NCBI GenBank assembly: GCA_002368575.1
Contig: DFEA01000024.1
Location: forward strand, 1 to 10,649
Reading direction: 5' to 3'
DNA: 10,649 nucleotides
Origin: Lachnospiraceae bacterium UBA3814
Lineage (GTDB): Bacteria; Bacillota; Clostridia; Lachnospirales; Lachnospiraceae
Shown here one piece after another: positions 7,368 through 10,649 of this stretch. Below the pieces are notes generated by a model. That model was not told the DNA's origin. It searched no databases and was given only the letters and a program-made list of their open reading frames with translations. The number at the start of each line of letters is the position of its first letter. Positions within the stretch are counted from its first letter, which is position 1. The translations under genes were made by a program, and so were the position numbers.

Positions 7368-8800
7368 CCCTTACAGCCTCCGGAGCAGCAGCCCCTCTTA
7401 TCCCAGCAGTAGGTACACAGCTTGTCCCTGCTAATGCCTACGGCCTGTGTCATATCGTCAAGCCGGTTAAACCTCAGAGAGGTAAAATTGAGCTGCTTTC
7501 TGATCTCATCCACCATTTCCCTGTAATTCACGGAATCGGGATCGGCATAGTCTGAAAGCACCTCGTCCGAAACATCCTCACCTTCGCGTTCCTTTATTAT
7601 CCTTCTGGTGATGAGGTCATATTCAGAGCTTGAACGCGAAAAGTTAAGGAAGCGGCATCCGTAAAGAAGAGGAGGACAGGCGGGCCTTATGTGGACCTCC
7701 CGTGCGCCGCTTTCGTAAAGGAATTCCGTAGTCTCCCTCATCTGGGTCCCGCGGACTATTGAATCATCTATAAGGAGCAGCGACTTGCCCCTGATAAGCG
7801 CGTCAACGGGGATGAGCTTCATCCTTGCTATAAGATCCCTCTGGCTCTGGTCGGCGGGCATAAATGACCGGGGCCAGGTAGGGGTATATTTTATAAAGGG
7901 CCTGGCAAAGGGAATGCCTGAGGCATTGGAATAGCCTATGGCGTGAGCCGTTCCCGAATCGGGGACACCGGCCACAAGGTCGGCTGCGGCATCATCACGC
8001 TGCGCAAGGAGCCTTCCGCACTCATTCCGCATCTGCTCAACGTTGACTCCCTCGTAGGTAGAGGTGGGATATCCGTAATAGATCCACAGAAAGGTGCAGA
8101 TCTTCATGGTTTCCTGCGCGGGCCTTACGGTCTCAAAGCCCTCCGCAGTCACAAACACTATCTCCCCGGGACCAAGCTCCTTTTTGTCCTTATAGCCCAG
8201 GTTGATATAGGCAAAGCTTTCAAAGGATACGCAGTACGAACCCGTGCTCTCATTGACCCCTAACATTATCGGCGTCCGGCCGTAGAGATCCCTTGCCGCG
8301 TAGAGGCCCTTTTCCGTCAGAATGAGTATGCTCATGGAGCCGTCGATGACCTCCTCGGCGAAGGCCAGGCCCTCCGCAAAGGAATCCTTCTGATTGATTA
8401 TAGAGGCAACCAGCTCGGTAGGGTTGATATTGCTGCCGCTCATTTCAAGGAACTGCGTTTTCCCCACGGCAAAGGCATTCCTTACAAGCTCGTCAAGGTT
8501 GTTTATCCGCCCTACGGTAGCGATGGCATAGCTGCCTAAATGCGACTGTATCAGAAGGGGCTGCGGCTCGTAATCGGAAATACAGCCTATACCCGACCTT
8601 CCGTCAAAATCGGCGACATCCTTTTCAAATTTGGTCCTGAAGGGTGAGTTCTGGATATTATGGATGGCACGGTCAAACCCGCGGGACCCGTACATTGCCA
8701 TGCCGCCCCGTCGTGTTCCGAGGTGGGAATGGTAGTCTATCCCGAAGAACAGATCATATTTGCATTCATTTTTTGAAACGACACCGAAAAAACCGCCCAT
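7361..8800 (-). CDS. PurF-like amidophosphoribosyltransferase homologue lacking the glutaminase nucleophile
   Basis: This 479-residue protein has the full-length layout of a Bacillus-type PurF: an N-terminal Ntn glutaminase-like domain (about 1-230) and a phosphoribosyltransferase domain (about 235-450). The latter carries GVPDSGTAHAIGY (278-290) and the PRPP loop LLLIDDSIVRGTQ (341-353). Cysteines at 235, 382, 462 and 465 match the positions of the four Fe-S ligands of B. subtilis PurF. However, the protein begins MGGFFG where PurF has MCG, so the catalytic cysteine is Gly. The residues aligning with PurF R73, N101 and D127 are Ser75, Val96 and Pro127. It cannot act as an ordinary glutamine-dependent enzyme. 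It may use free ammonia, another amine, or only bind PRPP. A Cys-rich tail ends the protein. The start at 8800 is set by AAGGAGGT upstream; a longer frame from 8848 overlaps the promoter. General databases would probably label it amidophosphoribosyltransferase. Confidence 0.9.
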   Translation of the reverse strand: MGGFFGVVSKNECKYDLFFGIDYHSHLGTRRGGMAMYGSRGFDRAIHNIQNSPFRTKFEKDVADFDGRSGIGCISDYEPQPLLIQSHLGSYAIATVGRINNLDELVRNAFAVGKTQFLEMSGSNINPTELVASIINQKDSFAEGLAFAEEVIDGSMSILILTEKGLYAARDLYGRTPIMLGVNESTGSYCVSFESFAYINLGYKDKKELGPGEIVFVTAEGFETVRPAQETMKICTFLWIYYGYPTSTYEGVNVEQMRNECGRLLAQRDDAAADLVAGVPDSGTAHAIGYSNASGIPFARPFIKYTPTWPRSFMPADQSQRDLIARMKLIPVDALIRGKSLLLIDDSIVRGTQMRETTEFLYESGAREVHIRPACPPLLYGCRFLNFSRSSSEYDLITRRIIKEREGEDVSDEVLSDYADPDSVNYREMVDEIRKQLNFTSLRFNRLDDMTQAVGISRDKLCTYCWDKRGCCSGGCKGC

Positions 8801-8804
8801 GCAG

Positions 8805-8812
8805 ACCTCCTT
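8805..8812 (-). promoter_or_regulatory. Ribosome binding site of the purF-like gene
   Basis: On the - strand AAGGAGGT lies four bases before the ATG at 8800. It is a near-perfect Shine-Dalgarno sequence and decides in favour of the start giving MGGFFG rather than the ATG 48 bases upstream. Confidence 0.85.
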
Positions 8813-8838
8813 CCAGACACAGATATCAAGCGTATAAA

Positions 8839-8867
8839 ATTTTATCATCAGACAAAATAAAATACAA
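8839..8867 (-). promoter_or_regulatory. Extended -10 promoter for the purF-like operon
   Basis: On the - strand, TTGTAT (8867-8862) is followed by a 17-bp spacer and TAAAAT (8844-8839). TGA immediately precedes the -10 (TGn form). Transcription should start near 8832, leaving a leader of about 30 nt with no room for a riboswitch. Confidence 0.6.
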
Positions 8868-8896
8868 TTCTAAAAACTGACCAAATCGTGTATAAT
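8868..8896 (+). promoter_or_regulatory. Promoter for the glycosyltransferase gene
   Basis: A consensus -10 TATAAT lies at 8891-8896. Only a poor -35 (TTCTAA at 8868-8873) is found 17 bp upstream. It abuts the -35 of the divergent promoter, so the two promoters stand back to back. Confidence 0.5.
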
Positions 8897-8917
8897 TACG
8901 GGGTAACATTTCGGCAT

Positions 8918-8928
8918 TTGATGATCAA
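8918..8928. promoter_or_regulatory. Small palindrome downstream of promoter, possible operator
   Basis: TTGAT-G-ATCAA is a perfect 5-bp inverted repeat placed about 15-25 bases after the predicted start of the glycosyltransferase transcript. Its position would suit a repressor site, but it is short enough to arise by chance and no regulator is recognised. Confidence 0.2.
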
Positions 8929-8942
8929 TCAGAGGATCCCTT

Positions 8943-10439
8943 TTGCCTGTATCCTTTAATGAGGCTATGAAAACAGACTCCTTCGAAATAAAACCTTTTG
9001 TATATCTTTTTTCCGCGGTGCTTATAATATGCTTCTGCTTTGACACTACCGAAGAGACCTTAAAGCAGCCGGCTTATTTTTTTGCGTTTCTTGCGGCCCT
9101 CCTCATCCTTTCCGTAAATATAAAGAGGCTTAAGTCCGTTTTCCGGGACCCCGTTTGCCTGATCCTGACTCTTGGCATCCTTCTTAAGCTTTTGTATGTT
9201 CTGTATACCGCGATCTGGACAAGGCAGCATGACGTTGTGGACTTCGGAACGGGAGAGGGGCACGCAGGCTATATTGAATACCTTTACTTCAATAATTCAC
9301 TGCCTGACGGGGACCCGCGGGACCGATGGGCTTTTTTTCAGCCTCCCCTTCATCACATCATCTCAGCAATCTGGATGAAGCTGTGCAACAGGTTCCGGCT
9401 GTCCTACAGGCAGCTTCAGGAGAACGTCCAGGCGCTTACCTTTTTCTATGTAGCCTCGTCTAACGTGCTGTCGTATTTCATATGCAGGGAGCTTAAGCTT
9501 AAGGGCAGGGGCCTTGCGGCCGCGATGACAATAACAGCCTTTCATCCGGTCTTTGTGATAATGTCGGGCAGCATAAACAATGACGCCCTTTCTCTGTTCT
9601 TCATGGTGCTGTCCCTCTATCTGGTGATCCTGTGGTACAAAAGACCCTCATTTTTGCTCATTATCCTTCTTGCCCTTTCCATAGGCCTTTCGATGATGGC
9701 CAAGCTCTCCGGGGGGCTGATAGCTCCGGCGGTGGCCTCACTGTTTCTTTACAGGCTGATAAAGGACAGAAAGGACACCCTTAAGTACCTGCTTCAGTAT
9801 GCGGTCTTCGGGGTGATAGTCTTTCCTCTCGGACTTTGGTGGGAGGTGAGGAACATGCTTGGCTTTGGCATGCCCCTTAATTACATCCCGCCGGTAGGCG
9901 AACAGCTTGAGAAAACAGGGCTTTTTTCAAGGCTTTTCGATCTGAGGCTGATAAGTGTCTATCCCTCGATGATAAAGAACGGCGATCCCTTTGACGAATA
10001 TAATGTCTTCTGGGCAATGCTTAAGACCTCGCTCTTTGATGATGAAAACCTGTCGCTTGAATGGCGCCTTATCGATCCCTTTGCGGTCGTCCTTTTTGTT
10101 TCGGGGCTTATCCTCCTTATCATATGCCTGTATGCGACCTTCAGGGTCCTTTCCGAAAGGGGAGAGAGCTCACTGGCCCCTGAATGGAAGCTTCTTCTCG
10201 GAGTTTTCTACGTGACGATGGTGGCCGCCTATTTAAGCTTTGCCCTGGGCTCTCCCAATTACAGCGCCCAGAGCTTTCGGTATATATCCGCTACAGTGAT
10301 CCTTGAGGCGGTATTTCTGGGACTCTTTCTCGGGGACGGTGAGGATGAGGGGCGGCCTTATGGATGGGTCCCGATCCTTACATATGTATTTGCGTTAAGC
10401 TCCGCCGCCGTGTATGTACTCCTTGGATTTGCAAGGTGA
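8943..10439 (+). CDS. GT-C fold membrane glycosyltransferase (GT39/ArnT-like)
   Basis: This 498-residue polytopic membrane protein has about a dozen predicted spans (roughly 16-34, 43-60, 70-91, 163-184, 188-207, 211-229, 235-271, 281-300, 378-399, 414-435, 446-463 and 473-495). The large extracytoplasmic loop after the third span carries acidic residues (HDVVDFGTGEGHAGYIEYL, 96-114) and FFQPPLHH (131-138). This resembles the catalytic loop of lipid-linked-sugar glycosyltransferases, where an Asp or Glu acts as base. SGSINNDALSLFF (208-220) and a late FRY (445-447) also fit. It probably transfers a sugar from a polyprenyl-phosphate donor to an envelope acceptor; sugar and acceptor are unknown. 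The start appears to be TTG at 8943, with AGAGG seven bases upstream; the ATG at 8967 (MKTDSFEIKP) is the alternative. The gene stands alone, diverging from the purF-like operon. Confidence 0.83.
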   Translation: MPVSFNEAMKTDSFEIKPFVYLFSAVLIICFCFDTTEETLKQPAYFFAFLAALLILSVNIKRLKSVFRDPVCLILTLGILLKLLYVLYTAIWTRQHDVVDFGTGEGHAGYIEYLYFNNSLPDGDPRDRWAFFQPPLHHIISAIWMKLCNRFRLSYRQLQENVQALTFFYVASSNVLSYFICRELKLKGRGLAAAMTITAFHPVFVIMSGSINNDALSLFFMVLSLYLVILWYKRPSFLLIILLALSIGLSMMAKLSGGLIAPAVASLFLYRLIKDRKDTLKYLLQYAVFGVIVFPLGLWWEVRNMLGFGMPLNYIPPVGEQLEKTGLFSRLFDLRLISVYPSMIKNGDPFDEYNVFWAMLKTSLFDDENLSLEWRLIDPFAVVLFVSGLILLIICLYATFRVLSERGESSLAPEWKLLLGVFYVTMVAAYLSFALGSPNYSAQSFRYISATVILEAVFLGLFLGDGEDEGRPYGWVPILTYVFALSSAAVYVLLGFAR

Positions 10440-10564
10440 TAACCGTCCGTGAGGTTGCTGTTTACGGGCAATGTCATTAACTTAAGCTGCTATATGTTAT
10501 GAACGACTCCGCGAAGGTTGCCGATTCTGTGTCGAGACGACGCTTCCCTCCGAAGAGCTAGAAT

Positions 10565-10597
10565 GTTGCGGCGGCGCAGAGCGCCTTAACCCGCAAC
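10565..10597. repeat. Nested inverted repeat / hairpin
   Basis: GTTGCGG (10565-10571) pairs with CCGCAAC (10591-10597). Inside them GGCGC (10573-10577) pairs with GCGCC (10581-10585) across an AGA loop. The two perfect stems are separated by a one-base/five-base internal loop. Confidence 0.5.
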
Positions 10598-10627
10598 TGA
10601 TCCACGAATTCCTAAGACGCATCAAGG

Positions 10628-10648
10628 AAGGATTGCTGCGCAACCCTT
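10628..10648. repeat. Inverted repeat at right edge, terminator-like
   Basis: AAGGATTGC (10628-10636) and GCAACCCTT (10640-10648) pair at 8 of 9 positions across a TGC loop. One T follows and the window ends, so whether a T-run makes this a terminator, or whether it is an element end, cannot be seen. Confidence 0.35.
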
Positions 10649-10649
10649 T

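Larger units (their letters stand above)
10486..10649 (+). other. Open frame at right edge with foreign codon flavour, possible partial gene or remnant
   Basis: A stop-free frame begins after the TAA at 10483-10485 and continues off the window, giving at least 54 codons. The translation includes CYERLREGCRFCVE and LNPQLIHEFLRRIKEGLL, which look protein-like: cysteine-rich, then an amphipathic helix. No in-frame ATG or GTG precedes the protein-like part, and an ATG at 10499 lies one frame off and stops at 10559-10561. The arginine codons are CGC or CGA with one AGA, unlike the AGG-rich genes to the left. I do not recognise the family. It may be a gene with a frameshift near its start, a mobile-element remnant or a chance frame. 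Confidence 0.3.

Noticed and set aside
8801..8848. N-terminal extension of the PurF-like protein from an ATG at 8848
   Set aside because: The extra 16 codons overlap the predicted promoter, and the strong Shine-Dalgarno lies inside them, just before the internal ATG at 8800.
10455..10483. TTGCTG and TAACTT as a promoter for the edge frame
   Set aside because: The 17-bp spacing is right, but the -10 matches the consensus at only about half the positions.

Overview
The window looks like chromosomal DNA of a Gram-positive anaerobe of the class Clostridia, most likely a Lachnospiraceae member. This is inferred from strong AGGAGG-type ribosome binding sites, preference for AGG arginine and ATA isoleucine codons, roughly half G+C, and the kinds of gene present. 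No genus can be named from the sequence alone. There is no rRNA, tRNA, CRISPR array or recognisable complete mobile element.

Left part, + strand (about 137-5749): an extended -10 promoter reads into pap, a two-domain class II PPK2 polyphosphate:AMP phosphotransferase. After only 22 bp comes a membrane-anchored GGDEF diguanylate cyclase with an extracytoplasmic sensor region, so polyphosphate/nucleotide energy metabolism and cyclic-di-GMP signalling appear co-transcribed. A near-consensus sigma-A promoter in the 67-bp gap then drives valS (valyl-tRNA synthetase), with no room for a T-box leader. GC-rich hairpins lie between valS and the convergent gene that follows.

Middle, - strand (8800 to 5801): a tight three-gene operon whose reading frames overlap. 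First is a PurF (amidophosphoribosyltransferase) homologue that keeps its phosphoribosyltransferase motif and Fe-S cysteines but has lost the N-terminal cysteine nucleophile and the other glutaminase residues. Next is a 60-residue acidic, methionine-rich protein. Last is a membrane protein with an N-terminal zinc ribbon, cytoplasmic TPR-like repeats, one membrane span, a coiled coil and extracytoplasmic TPRs. This is the most unusual part of the window: translational overlap suggests the three products work together, but no function can be read directly.

Right part, + strand (8868-10439): back-to-back promoters in a 142-bp divergent region serve the operon above and a multi-spanning GT-C-fold (GT39/ArnT-like) glycosyltransferase with a probable TTG start. 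The last 210 bases contain no complete gene. They have a different codon flavour, two hairpins and an open frame running off the edge, possibly the start of a different element or a gene remnant.
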